Positions 54,532 to 64,000 of a DNA stretch of 64,000 nt are shown here, one piece after another; within the stretch, counting starts at the first letter, position 1; the number at the start of each line of letters is the position of its first letter. Below the pieces are notes generated by a model, which had not been told where the DNA came from, made no database searches, and saw only the letters and a program-made list of their open reading frames with translations. The position numbers and the translations under genes were made by a program. This stretch comes from Ophiocordyceps camponoti-saundersi (nom. inval.) (Eukaryota > Ascomycota > Sordariomycetes > Hypocreales > Ophiocordycipitaceae), in assembly GCA_003339415.1 (NCBI GenBank), contig PDHQ01000064.1, positions 1 to 64,000 of the forward strand. The letters are read 5' to 3'.

Positions 54532-55920
54532 TCACTCTTCCACCTCACCCTCGTCCTCAGAAAGCTTGGCCCGTTTCTCGGCCCTCTCCTGACTGGAGCT
54601 CGTGTCAGCATCGGCCTCGCGTTTCTTAGGCGTCCATTTCAGACCAGCTTCGGGCGGCGGCGGCGGCGCAGTTTTCGCGTCCTCTGCATCTCTGGCGGTC
54701 CCATAGCCGGCGCCATTGCCATTGTCATTGCCGTTGCCATTGGTTTTGGGCGCCGCCGGGCTGCGGCTGGCTCGCTCCATCATCGGTGTGGCGCCTGCCG
54801 ACGAGAGGGCTTCAGACTGGCTGATGAGCGTCTCCGCCGCCCTGCGTCTCGTCTTCTCCAGATCGTAAGGGGGCGACGGCAGAGACGGGTTCTGCTTTCT
54901 CAGCGGGTTCTCCAAGTAAAACTGGCGCATCACCTCAATGGCCCTGGTGCAGCGTCCCTCGTCTCCGTTGAGGTACTTCCACCACGGTTCGCCGTGCATG
55001 TCGTCGACCTGCTGGCTCGTGTGAACGCTAGCAAAGAATATGGCGCTAATGGCGACATCTCTCGCCTCTATGAGAAGCGGTATTGCCGTGAGGCACGCGT
55101 CGTTGCAAAAGGCCCATGCCGCCTGTCTCAAGTGCTTATTGTGAACAATCTCGAGCTGCCCTAGCAACTCAAAGAGATGCCGGTAGGGGTTGTCGATCAT
55201 GAGATCAAACGTGAGGTGCTCCAGCATACTCTCTTCGTACATGAGAATGCTGTCTCTCCATCGCCAATACTCCTTGCTCTGCTCGTCGATGATGAGCTTG
55301 GAGTTTTTCTGTGCGACCTTGACCACGGCGATGATGATGTCTTTAGTTTTTCGACAGTTTTCCTCGACTTTGTTCGCCAGGAAGAGCGCCGTTGCTGCGA
55401 TGTTCTGGCATACGTCGTTTAGTAAAACGTCTGAGGAAACATCCGCGCCGGGCGCAAGGGAGGGGAAAGGGATGCTCACGTAGTGGTGAATGCCACCCTT
55501 TTCTTCCACCATACTCATGCGCATGAAATACCTGTGGAAGAAGACACCGGCTACCCAGAGTGTGATCTGAGGTAGGTCGAGGACGACGCCGGCCTGGTAG
55601 ATAAAGTTGACGCCTTTAGCCCGCCGCAGCCTCTCTTCGGCCGGGGGCATGCCGTGGACGATGCTCGGCGAGCTAAAGACCTCTTCCGACGCAAAGGACC
55701 ACTGGTGGCTCCGCCTGCGCGACGGCGACTGCTGGCCGGGTTGTGCGCTGGATCGCGGCGGAGACGTGCGGGCGCTGTGTTGCGGCGGCGTCGGCGCCGC
55801 TGGTGGCACCTCGCGCCGGCGAGGGGGCGAGCGCGACATCTGTTCGGTCCGGGCCGCTCCAGGAAGGCTAGGTGGCTGGTAACCTTCGCGAGGAGGCCGG
55901 TAGCGGTCGATGCTCGCCAT
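54532..55920 (-). CDS. CTD-kinase-type cyclin (Ctk2 / cyclin K/T-like)
   Basis: Exons 55480-55920 and 54532-55404 are joined by a 75-nt GTGAGC...CCAG phase-0 intron and give 437 aa. The double cyclin fold covers about residues 95-320. Box 1 has LRRAKGVNFIYQ, FFHRYFMR and NIAATALFLANKVEENCRK. Box 2 has NKHLRQAAWAFCNDAC, AISAIFFASVH and WWKYLN. The WWKYLNG and KVEENCRK segments are typical of cyclins that pair with RNA polymerase II C-terminal-domain kinases. It would act in nuclear transcription. N- and C-terminal tails are Pro/Ser-rich. Without splicing the frame stays open through 25 extra residues (VSIPFPSL ...) that break the first cyclin box, so splicing is assumed. Confidence 0.88.
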   Translation of the reverse strand: MASIDRYRPPREGYQPPSLPGAARTEQMSRSPPRRREVPPAAPTPPQHSARTSPPRSSAQPGQQSPSRRRSHQWSFASEEVFSSPSIVHGMPPAEERLRRAKGVNFIYQAGVVLDLPQITLWVAGVFFHRYFMRMSMVEEKGGIHHYVSIPFPSLAPGADVSSDVLLNDVCQNIAATALFLANKVEENCRKTKDIIIAVVKVAQKNSKLIIDEQSKEYWRWRDSILMYEESMLEHLTFDLMIDNPYRHLFELLGQLEIVHNKHLRQAAWAFCNDACLTAIPLLIEARDVAISAIFFASVHTSQQVDDMHGEPWWKYLNGDEGRCTRAIEVMRQFYLENPLRKQNPSLPSPPYDLEKTRRRAAETLISQSEALSSAGATPMMERASRSPAAPKTNGNGNDNGNGAGYGTARDAEDAKTAPPPPPEAGLKWTPKKREADADTSSSQERAEKRAKLSEDEGEVEE

Positions 55921-56551
55921 CTCCGGTCGAGATTATGTCGGGCTGGCGATCGACAGGACGGAGCGACGACGACGGCACGGCATGGAGAACCTGACTGTCT
56001 CGACAAGATATCTTGATCAAAGTAAGTTGCCACGACGTGGAGAAGCAGAGGGGCTGATGATAAATCGGCGTTGGAAGCGGTGGGCAGTCGAAGAAGCGGG
56101 CGAGAAGATTGCGTAGTCGGTTCAGAATTGGGGTCGAGATGGATTTCTCTTATCGCTGGGTCACATGATCCGCCACTCTAGTCGATGGCGCCGCCTTTTT
56201 TTTCACGCCACAGTCCCACAGCCAGCGCCACTCCTACGATGAGCCTTGACGAGGCGCCTCAAAGAACGGCCTCCAAGGTGCCGATGAGTCCATTGTATCA
56301 CAGCATACTTACTCACATACACTATGTCAATGATTCCGATGACCTCTAAGAATCCAATGAGCGCGGTAGCATGCGCCACAAAATAATAGCTGGAGAAATG
56401 CATGCCACATACTTTCATTCTGGCTATACGCACGCAAAAATGGTGACAGCGCTGTTTGACAGCTGGATATATCTCAGTACTGAATGCTGCTCCAAAAAGG
56501 GGTATCGCACAGGGTATCTTTGTCCTGCAGATCTACATATGTACATTAGCA
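55921..56551. other. Intergenic, between tandem minus-strand genes
   Basis: 631 bp lie between the cyclin start and the Prp4 3' end. A GGTCACATGATC word is at about 56,158-56,169. No gene was found. Confidence 0.6.
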
Positions 56552-58123
56552 TTACAACGGCTCGCCATCATCGCGGCCCCACAGCTTCACCGTCCGGTCG
56601 TAGCCGCCGCTGACGATCCACGCTCCATCACGGCTGTAGTCAACACTTGCAACCCGTCCCGTGTGCCCGCTCAGCGTCTTGATCAAGCTCCAATCATCAG
56701 CCGAGAAGATCTTGACGTTTTGGTCGAAGCCGCAGGAGACGAAGAAAGTGCCCGACTTTGCGGGAATTTGCGCTCCCCTGTCGTCGACTCCCGGTGATAC
56801 CCCGTCGACGGGTTCGTCGAGGCCCTTGAACCATCTCAGGTCCGATACGGTGCTGGTGTGGGCGCCGATGCTTCCAGTCCGCTGCACCTTGCGGACGTCC
56901 CAGCACTTGATCCATCCGTCGGCGGACCCGGAAAGGACGCGGTGACCGTCTGAGCTCCAGTCGAGAGCGTGGATAGGCTTGATATGCCCGTCCAGATGCC
57001 CGTCCAGTATCATAACGGTCCTTCCAGACCGGAGATCCCATATCCTCCCGATGCTGTCCAGACCCGCACTCGCGAGAAGAGAACCGTCTATGTTGAAGCT
57101 TATAGCGAAGACGCCACGGGAATGGCCCTCCTGCAGCAACACTTCGGTCGAGGCCTCGACGTCCCAGAGGCGCCATGATGTGTCCTCAGATGCCGAGGCT
57201 AGGTATTGCCCAGAAGGATGGAACTCAACGCGGCAGACTCTTTGCGAGTGTCCTTGCAGGGTAGACAAGGGCGTGTCCTGGTTTAGGGACCAGAGCTGAA
57301 CGAGCCCGTCGGCACCGCCAGATGCCAAGTTGACCGAGTCTGGCGAGACATTCCGCTCGGGTATGGTGGCGCCCGGGAACCACGAGATGCCGCCGATGTT
57401 GTTGGTGTGGCCGCGATAGGTCATCTTGTCAACCAGGGTGGGGATCTCAACCAGCTTTACCTGGCCACCCCAATTACCGACGGCGACAAAGTTTCCAGCA
57501 GGTGAGATTCGCGTGATGCTGATATTTCTCTCGCCAACAGTCTGGCTCGCCTGCAGCTCAAAGGCCTGCAGCCTTTCTCGGATGCTTCTTCGGAACTTGA
57601 TGTGAGTTCTCAATGGTATGTTGGTCGCTTTCTGGCTGGCTACCCTCCGACCCGCCCGCGGGAGGGAGAAGCGGGCGATCTGTTTGCGAGCCTCGACCAG
57701 CCTTTCACCTCCCCTGGAGTAAAACTCTTCCTCCTGTTCCTCGGCCTCTTCTGCATCGGGCATGTCGTCGTCTTTATCGATAGTGTCCATCTCGGCCTGA
57801 ATGGTCATGAGCTCACGCAGGCGATCCCGTCTCTCCGAAGGCCCCTCGCCGAAGAGCGTGACAGGCTCGCCCAGCTCCCTCAACCTCGAGCGGACTCTGG
57901 AGTCATCTGTGGGCACGGATATCGTGGCGGCGAGACGTTTGTGGGAGAACTGGCTGAGGATAGCGGACGCCTTTGCCGAAGTGCCACCAGCTGAGTCCAT
58001 GGGAATATCGTAGTCGCCATCGTCGGGGAGGTCCTCGAAGGCGATTCCGCCAGTCGAGGGGGCGGCGGCGGCGACGGCGGCCTCGGCCTCCTCGACGTAG
58101 GCCTGCCGGGACGGGTGTATCAT
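56552..58123 (-). CDS. PRP4: U4/U6 small nuclear ribonucleoprotein Prp4 (WD40)
   Basis: A 523-aa single open frame. The N-terminus contains the Prp4 splicing-factor motif [20 protein letters not shown], continuing [10 protein letters not shown] (about residues 76-105), which contacts the U4/U6 snRNP. An acidic linker and seven WD40 repeats follow. Visible repeat ends include [39 protein letters not shown] and [13 protein letters not shown]. Prp4 works with Prp3 in tri-snRNP assembly in the nucleus. In one blade the segment reads [11 protein letters not shown], a four-residue duplication. The start M is first in frame. It should not be confused with the fission-yeast kinase of the same name. 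Confidence 0.92.
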   Translation of the reverse strand: MIHPSRQAYVEEAEAAVAAAAPSTGGIAFEDLPDDGDYDIPMDSAGGTSAKASAILSQFSHKRLAATISVPTDDSRVRSRLRELGEPVTLFGEGPSERRDRLRELMTIQAEMDTIDKDDDMPDAEEAEEQEEEFYSRGGERLVEARKQIARFSLPRAGRRVASQKATNIPLRTHIKFRRSIRERLQAFELQASQTVGERNISITRISPAGNFVAVGNWGGQVKLVEIPTLVDKMTYRGHTNNIGGISWFPGATIPERNVSPDSVNLASGGADGLVQLWSLNQDTPLSTLQGHSQRVCRVEFHPSGQYLASASEDTSWRLWDVEASTEVLLQEGHSRGVFAISFNIDGSLLASAGLDSIGRIWDLRSGRTVMILDGHLDGHIKPIHALDWSSDGHRVLSGSADGWIKCWDVRKVQRTGSIGAHTSTVSDLRWFKGLDEPVDGVSPGVDDRGAQIPAKSGTFFVSCGFDQNVKIFSADDWSLIKTLSGHTGRVASVDYSRDGAWIVSGGYDRTVKLWGRDDGEPL

Positions 58124-60020
58124 GGTGTCGTCCGTCTGGTCGCGTTACTGGAGGTCGAGACTCGTGAGAACGGCCTTTTTGGGCGGGGGTTGAGGTGATG
58201 GTTGACGATGCAGGGCTGACTTAGTCAGCATTTATTTTACTGCGCTCTCACTTTCTTTCACTTCTAGGCTTCAAGGCCGTGATATCGAGCAAACTGGCGT
58301 ACCTACCCACAATCATATCTAGGCAACTTCTCATTCGATGGGCTGTGATGCGGTGAACATGTGTTCCAAGCTTGCTACAGCAGCCGCAGAAAAGCGCTTC
58401 TGTCTGGCCTTCAAAGTTCACACTGCTCTGACATGTGAGGCAGACTTCGAAGTTCTATGTCAGTCACCGCCACCAAACTTGTTCAGGTCTTCGTCTTCCA
58501 TTACCGCGACAGGAGACGCTAAGATGATATTTGTCTTATCGAAGCTTGTGATTGCAATTCCCTGGCTGGAGGGTCATAGCAGCCATCAATAGGCTCCAAC
58601 TGCCGCACAATTCACTGAATTTATGTTCGGCTTCGGTCAAATAGGGCTATCCAGCTCCTGCATTAGCTGACTGGAGTTATTTTTATACAGCATAGTGAAC
58701 GGAAGAGAAGAAGAAATATTCAACATGTGGATATCCGTCTTCGATATTCAAGACATGGCGACTTCTTACATCCCGAAGAGCCCCCGGAGCCTCGGCCGTT
58801 CCGGCTCGGGTCGACGTTGTGGTTTCTCACCCGGTTTTGAGTCTGAAGCTCAACGAATCCTCACATGCATCATGACGGAAGTCGTTTACCGAGGTACTCA
58901 GACTATGGCCCGGTCTGAGCGTTTCGGCTCTAATTACTTGAAGGCTGGGCTGCGAGAAAGATGTATCGTTTCTGAAGGAGTCCTACGTCTGTCCCAAGCC
59001 TTTCTCCCTCCCGACTTCTATGTCTACCTACCTACTTAGGATACTATATCGCCATAGGACCAGCTCTCCTCCGCAGAGGTCGGACATACCTACTTTAAAG
59101 GTAGCATTCGCGGCGGCGAGCCAAGAGACGTCGGCTCAACGTAAACAACTTTTAGGAGTTCCGCCATGGAATCATGACTGGAGGCAGGCAGCAAAGTCAC
59201 AAGAATAGTGGGTTTGAGATCAGAGCGAAGAAGACTCTGGAGAGGATAGATGACGGGGATAAGGGCAGCAGTGGCCGAAGTGAGAGTCGGTCATAGTAGA
59301 ATGGACTGCTTTTGAAGGCAGGGTGGACAATGAAGGGACATGGGCTCTTTCGTAAACGAGTCTATGCATCGGACTTTGGCTTTAGAACTCCTCCTTCATC
59401 GACACGATATAGCCCGAAGCAGATGCGCGTCGGACTCGGCTATAGAAGAAGACGGTGAAGCTGAAGCAGAAGTGAACATGTTCGTCCGTCTCGGCCTTAA
59501 GAGAATGAGCAGGAGACTGCAGTAACGTACTCCGTTACTGTTGGATACATGGTAAACTCTGAGGAGAGATGGGTTTCATCGGTTCGTATTATAGGCTGTG
59601 AGAGGGACACGTGGTGCAGCCTAAATTCCATGCCTATCTGCGTACAATACACCTTCGTGTAGCTATCGTCATTCATCAATTCCCCATTAAGCGTTTCCCC
59701 TTGGTAGGCTATGTGACGTGCCGCCTTGAAGGGAAGGGAATTGCTCGTATTGCGATCCTGGCCATATGCGGATTCTGCATGGGAATCTGTATGGGAAACA
59801 CGCTTTGGAGACGACCCTATGGGGAAAATGCTATGGGCAAAAGAGGTCTTCCATGTCTTTAAGCTTCTGTGCCGGTTCTGGGAGTAAACAGGTCTTGATC
59901 GAGAAATCCGTATATAAAGGGCTCAATCTTGCCGTTGATGAGAAGAGGATCATCCATCTCTCAAATCAACCAACCTCTTCTTCCACTCCTCTCATAAAGA
60001 CCCATCCTCCATCACCAGCC
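58124..60020. other. Intergenic, 1.9 kb
   Basis: Short open frames (58338-58592, 58695-59039, 59340-59525) have no recognisable features. An in-frame extension upstream of the 60021 start is rejected. The region is otherwise unremarkable, apart from the TATA-like box listed separately. Confidence 0.55.
59911..59918 (+). promoter_or_regulatory. TATA box of the secreted-protein gene
   Basis: CCGTATATAAAGGGC lies 103 bp before the ATG at 60021, at normal distance for a strong regulated promoter. Confidence 0.6.
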
Positions 60021-60962
60021 ATGAAATCTCTTCCATCTTTCGTTGTCCTGGCACAGCTTGCTCTCGCCCTGCCAGATGGAGGCATGCCCGTTCCTCTCAA
60101 GGAACCTGTGCTCGGACGGACTCTCAAGGCCTGCCTGGCCAACGCTCCAGCACAAGACCCCCTGATCACGTACAGAGAGTCTTGCATCGGAACAGGTGCC
60201 TACTGCTTCTGGCAGTTCTATAAGCAGTACCACGAGGAATACGACAACGGCATGGATTGCTTGAAAGCCCGAGGCCTCGAACCGTCGGCACTGATAAGCG
60301 GCGAAATCGATCGTCACTTCTGGGATGTCCAAGGACGTCAGGAGGCCCTGATCCAGATTGCCGACGCTGGCCGCTTCTACGCCCAATCCAGGATATTGAG
60401 TCTGCTGGAGAAGCATATGCATATGCTCGAGGTGCAGGGTCGGGCGACGGAAAACCACGCCATCAGGGTACACCTCAGCAAACACAGCAAAGAGTCGATG
60501 GAGAAGCATTCTCATGACTCCCTCGAGAGGGCGAAGCTCAAGCTCCGGAATGTTTACAGGCCCAAGTTTCTCATTGAGATTCTCCAGGCTGTCGACGAGC
60601 GGAAGGCGAAGATGGAGCAATGGTGGGATAATTTCAAGCCGGACGAGGTGGCCAAGATTTCCGCCCCCAGCACCGTCTTGACGCCCCTCAACATGTGGTT
60701 TGCTCTCTTCACCAGGTCTGAATTGACAGGCTGGCTTGATATTTCCGACGGAGTTGACGGTCATGCTCTCATGAGAGAGGCTGAGAAGAACATGAAAGAT
60801 GCCAGAGCAGCGGCTGCGTCATTGCCGAATAAGCGGGAAGTTGAGGCCGCTATTGATAGGATGCGAGAAGATGTTGAAAGAACGTGGATTAGAAGCGATG
60901 AGAACAAGAACCATCTGGGCGACATGTTTACGTGGGCTCACAAGCACGAGGACGATTGGTAA
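60021..60962 (+). CDS. Secreted protein of unknown function
   Basis: A single-exon gene of 313 aa. The first about 17 residues (MKSLPSFVVLAQLALAL) form a signal peptide, with cleavage near ALALP-DG. The mature part has Cys at ANAPAQ-side KACLAN, ESCIGTGAYC and MDCLKARG, four in all near the N-terminus, which could make disulfides. A long alpha-helical, His/Lys-rich middle and a C-terminal coiled-coil-like stretch (REAEKNMKDARAAAASLPNK) follow. No known domain is seen. A clear TATA box and a signal peptide suggest an expressed, perhaps regulated, secreted factor. An effector role is only a guess. The upstream in-frame Met at 59766 would lie before the TATA box. Confidence 0.72.
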   Translation: MKSLPSFVVLAQLALALPDGGMPVPLKEPVLGRTLKACLANAPAQDPLITYRESCIGTGAYCFWQFYKQYHEEYDNGMDCLKARGLEPSALISGEIDRHFWDVQGRQEALIQIADAGRFYAQSRILSLLEKHMHMLEVQGRATENHAIRVHLSKHSKESMEKHSHDSLERAKLKLRNVYRPKFLIEILQAVDERKAKMEQWWDNFKPDEVAKISAPSTVLTPLNMWFALFTRSELTGWLDISDGVDGHALMREAEKNMKDARAAAASLPNKREVEAAIDRMREDVERTWIRSDENKNHLGDMFTWAHKHEDDW

Positions 60963-62174
60963 CGGCGGATGGATGACGTGAGTTGATGAATAGGGGATAT
61001 GGACAAGAGGTAAGCCAGGTTATTTAGGTAGGGGTTGACTGAGCGGTCTAGCAACCCTGCTGGGCTGTGATGAGCCGGCATATCATCCATACTACCTACC
61101 TACCTAGGTATATACACACATACGGACTACACGTCTACTATATCCGTAGTTTGCAACTCATTGTTATAAATGAAGTGATATACGGAGGTGATATATACAT
61201 ATATACATACATACAGACCTGGGATGGCCCGTTGGTTGTCTTTGATTCATCTCCGGTGTGACGAGAATCGTTCGCCGAGGGAGGCAGGAGGAGGAGGAGA
61301 ACGTTGAGCACGCACTTTATCGTTGGTGATTCAGCTCATTTCAGATGCGAGGGAGCTGAGACCTGGAAGAGCAGTGTCTGCCCCTTCCCTTGCCTCCGGA
61401 TCATGACGAATGGATTGGAACCTATTTGTGCATACCTACCTACCTCATATGTATGTATATACACGGTATCCGTAATTCCGGGGTGAGAAGAGAAGATCAT
61501 TCATTGCCTTGCTGCCAGTCACAGGAGAAGATGAAGTAAGCGAGCGAGTTGTCGTAACTTGTAGGTCAAGGTGATGGCTGTATATACATATACATACGTC
61601 CGTATACGATCATGATACCATCACAGAGTTAACAACCCTCTTCCCCCCCCCGCGACTCTTCGTGACTCTGCCAAGCTGAAACCGCAACATTCTAAGCATC
61701 AGCCCCATCATTCATTAGTGGCACATTCCGGCGCTTGCAGGCAGCAACGACATCCGGAATTTATCCGATCGAATGACAGAATAGCACCTTCCATCTCCCT
61801 GTCACTCCCTCTCCTCTCCTCTCTCTCTCTCTCTCTCCCCTTTCCCTCCTTCGCACCATCTTGGTGGAAAGAAAAATAAGAACCAACGAGGAAACACATC
61901 TCAGCCTTACAAAGAAAACCCCACGACTCAATGCATTACAGACCGTCCGACCACATGCGATCCTCCTTCTTCAAATACCAGATGCGCGTTGTCCGTCTTT
62001 GCGAGTTCCAGGCGCTACCTTTCCACTCTTTGCAGCGCGCCGACCCGGAGCGCCGACGGGGCAACACGACCTGAAGAACCTTCTCTGTCTTGTCTCTCCG
62101 TTCTTTTTTTTTCTTTCTGCCATTTCCATAATATTTACTTGTTTTCCATCCGCTTCTCTTTCTCCGCCTTCGCC
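60963..62174. other. Intergenic and probable long 5' leader of the kinase gene
   Basis: CTACCTACCTACCTAGG words occur near 61,090 and 61,434. A CT-rich tract covers about 61,797-61,860. The last 80 bp before 62175 are pyrimidine-rich. A possible in-frame start at 61989 is not favoured. Confidence 0.55.
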
Positions 62175-63671
62175 ATGTTAAGCCCCGTGCCTCACGCCCT
62201 CACCACGGTGCGAGGCTTTCAGGGCACGCCCGTCACATCGGGCGATGAAGACTCCGACTCGGGCGTTTGCGATACGCCGCGTCCCCGCCGCGGCCGTCAC
62301 CGTCTCGATGACGTCGTCAGCGCCAACTGCAGTCCCGTCCTCCGCGCGTTGCCGTCCCCCGGCGTCTCGGGAATCGCCAAGCTACGGATGCAGATGGATC
62401 CTCTTAGTCTCGATGCCTCATCACGCTCCAGCTCGGCTGTTCGCGTCCTCGGCAGCCGCTCCCATAGCCGCGATGGCACCCGCAGCGAGGCCGGCAGCGA
62501 CAGCTCAGAGAACAGATTCGAGGTCAAGCTCGAGACCGACTTTGCCAGCGAGAGCACGCGGAATAACAGGACGGCATTCACCGAGCCCCTCGAGGGTGGC
62601 TTGAAGCCCGGTCGTAAAATGACATGCAACGACTTCGAGCCTCTGCGCTGCCTCGGCAAGGGAGCATATGGCACCGTCATCCTCGTCAAGCAGCGAGCAA
62701 CCGGGAGGCTCTACGCGCAGAAGCAGTTTAAGAAGGCATCGCTCGTAGTGCACAAAAAGCTCGTCGAGCAGACAAAGACGGAGCGGCAGATTCTCGAGTC
62801 GGTCAACCGGCACCCGTTCGTCGTCAAGCTCTTTTACGCTTTCCAGGATCACGAGAAGCTGTATCTGATACTCGAGTACGGCCAGGGCGGTGAGCTCTTC
62901 ACCCACCTCAACACGGAAAAAATGTTCTCCGAAAACGTGGCGGCCTTTTACATGGCGGAGATGCTTCTGGCCATCTCTCACCTCCACAACGACCTGGGCG
63001 TGGTTTATCGGGACCTAAAGCCGGAGAATTGCCTGCTCGACGCCGACGGCCACCTCCTCCTTACCGACTTTGGCCTGTCCAAGGTGGCGGTCGAGCCGTC
63101 GGAGACGTGCAACTCGATTCTGGGTACCGTCGAGTACATGGCGCCCGAGGTGATACTGGGTCAGCGGTACGGCAAGGCGGTCGACTGGTGGTCGTTTGGG
63201 GCGCTCGGGTACGACCTTGTGACGGGCCACCCGCCGTTCCGAGGCCAAAACAACGCCAAGGTGCAGGAGAAGATTGTGAAGCAGAAGCTAGCTCTGCCTT
63301 ATTACCTCAGCGCTGACGCCAAGGATCTGCTGACGCGGCTGCTGCGCAAAGAACCGAAGAAGCGACTGGGCTCGCAGATGCCCAAGGACCTGGAGACGCT
63401 GAAGCGGCATCGGTTTTTCCGCCAAATCGACTGGCAGCGGCTGGAGGCGCGCGATCTGGAGCCGCCGATTCAGCCCATGATAACGGACCCGGAGTTGGCG
63501 GAGAACTTTGCGCCCGAGTTCACGGAGCTTGCGCTGAGCCCGGTGACGTCGGTCGACAGGGAGGCATGGGTCGGAAGCCACAAGGACGACGACGTGTTTG
63601 GGGGCTTCAGCTTCGTAGCGTCGTCGAGCTTGCTTGAGAGCGGAGCCTTCCCGATGGTCAACGGCGACTGA
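62175..63671 (+). CDS. AGC-family protein kinase, Psk1/S6K-like
   Basis: 498 aa from the ATG in the context TTCGCCATG. The N-terminal third is Ser/Arg-rich and disordered. The kinase domain (about residues 155-415) has the Gly-loop LGKGAYGTVILVKQ, the ATP Lys in YAQKQFKK, the catalytic loop VVYRDLKPENC, DFG in LTDFGLSKV, an activation-loop Ser in CNSILGTVEYMAPE and DWWSFG. The C-tail has a turn motif (ELALSPVTS) and a hydrophobic motif FGGFSF, as in S6-type kinases. Fission-yeast Psk1 is the closest type that comes to mind; it phosphorylates ribosomal protein S6 downstream of TORC1. The 186-nt in-frame extension to an ATG at 61989 looks like a pyrimidine-rich leader and is not used. Confidence 0.92.
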   Translation: MLSPVPHALTTVRGFQGTPVTSGDEDSDSGVCDTPRPRRGRHRLDDVVSANCSPVLRALPSPGVSGIAKLRMQMDPLSLDASSRSSSAVRVLGSRSHSRDGTRSEAGSDSSENRFEVKLETDFASESTRNNRTAFTEPLEGGLKPGRKMTCNDFEPLRCLGKGAYGTVILVKQRATGRLYAQKQFKKASLVVHKKLVEQTKTERQILESVNRHPFVVKLFYAFQDHEKLYLILEYGQGGELFTHLNTEKMFSENVAAFYMAEMLLAISHLHNDLGVVYRDLKPENCLLDADGHLLLTDFGLSKVAVEPSETCNSILGTVEYMAPEVILGQRYGKAVDWWSFGALGYDLVTGHPPFRGQNNAKVQEKIVKQKLALPYYLSADAKDLLTRLLRKEPKKRLGSQMPKDLETLKRHRFFRQIDWQRLEARDLEPPIQPMITDPELAENFAPEFTELALSPVTSVDREAWVGSHKDDDVFGGFSFVASSSLLESGAFPMVNGD

Positions 63672-64000
63672 AGTGGAGGGGCGGTTCGGACCATGTGTTT
63701 TCTTTTTTCTTTCTTTTTTCTTTCCGCTTCGCTTTTTCAATTCTCGGTTCTCTTTTTTTTTCTTTTTTCTTTTTCTGTTTCTTCTTTCTCTTTGCGGAAC
63801 GTTGATGATGACGGAACAGGGGGCAGGGGGGAGTGTCATCGCGGCCAGGAAAAGGGTGTGAAGGGGAGGGCCGCGGTGAAGGCGCGGAGAGGGCGCGGAC
63901 GGAAGCGGCTTACATAATACAAGATGAATAGGAATATGAGGTAAATGCGTTCCGCAGCCTGACAACGAACAGACGGCTTGGGTAAAAGTAAAACGAAACG
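63672..64000. other. Kinase 3' flank with poly-pyrimidine tract
   Basis: About 100 bp of T/C-rich sequence (63,696-63,796) follows the stop codon, probably the 3' UTR. No gene was seen to the window end. Confidence 0.6.

Noticed and set aside
54145..55164. 339-aa frame on plus
   Set aside because: Mostly antisense to the cyclin gene; the rest is simple-repeat translation.
59766..60020. Upstream in-frame start for the secreted protein
   Set aside because: It would precede the TATA box and bury the signal peptide 85 residues inside.
61989..62174. Upstream in-frame start for the AGC kinase
   Set aside because: The extension is a pyrimidine-rich leader giving Phe/Ser runs, and the downstream ATG has better context.

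Overview
The window is nuclear DNA of a filamentous ascomycete (Pezizomycotina, probably Sordariomycetes and perhaps Hypocreales). The evidence is short GT-AG introns of about 50-140 nt, a fungal U2 snRNA gene, fungal housekeeping genes and a large block of retrotransposons destroyed by repeat-induced point mutation (RIP). The genus is not claimed.

Region 1 (1 to about 19,458) is an AT-rich, gene-free block. CpA and TpG dinucleotides are almost gone. Three retroelements can still be read through the mutations. The first is a Ty3/gypsy chromovirus on the minus strand. The second is a complete Ty1/copia element (3615-10572) with two 276-bp LTRs and a 5-bp target-site duplication ATTTT. It sits inside the integrase core of the gypsy element, and the gypsy reading frame continues across the insertion. 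The third is a second copia RT/RNase H fragment (16381-18700). A short palindromic MITE-like sequence (238-425) keeps its CA/TG dinucleotides. The block ends sharply near 19,458, where CA-rich, GC-balanced DNA begins.

Region 2 (about 19.5-64 kb) is ordinary gene-rich euchromatin with long simple-sequence-bearing intergenic spaces. In order it holds: a membrane-anchored polysaccharide deacetylase (-), a Cys/Met-metabolism PLP enzyme (-), two conserved fungal proteins of unknown function (-, +), LSm6 (-), a Rad60/Esc2-type SUMO-like protein (+), a CYP52-like cytochrome P450 (+), RNA polymerase I subunit Rpa12 (+), an Hst3/Hst4-type sirtuin (-), a mitochondrial-type rhomboid protease (-), a Tma17-like protein (+), two further conserved fungal proteins (-, -), the bifunctional purine enzyme AICAR transformylase/IMP cyclohydrolase (+), a nucleoside hydrolase (+), LSm8 (-), U2 snRNA (-), a CTD-kinase-type cyclin (-), the U4/U6 snRNP protein Prp4 (-), a small secreted protein of unknown function (+) and a Psk1/S6K-like AGC kinase (+).

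Most genes are unrelated single housekeeping loci. Two associations stand out. Four splicing components (LSm6, LSm8, U2 snRNA, Prp4) lie within 30 kb, and a purine-synthesis gene lies next to a nucleoside hydrolase gene. I found no tRNA, rRNA, CRISPR array or secondary-metabolite cluster. I see no convincing novel system; the most informative part is the nested, RIP-marked transposon block. Exon boundaries were inferred by eye from splice signals, reading phase and family conservation.
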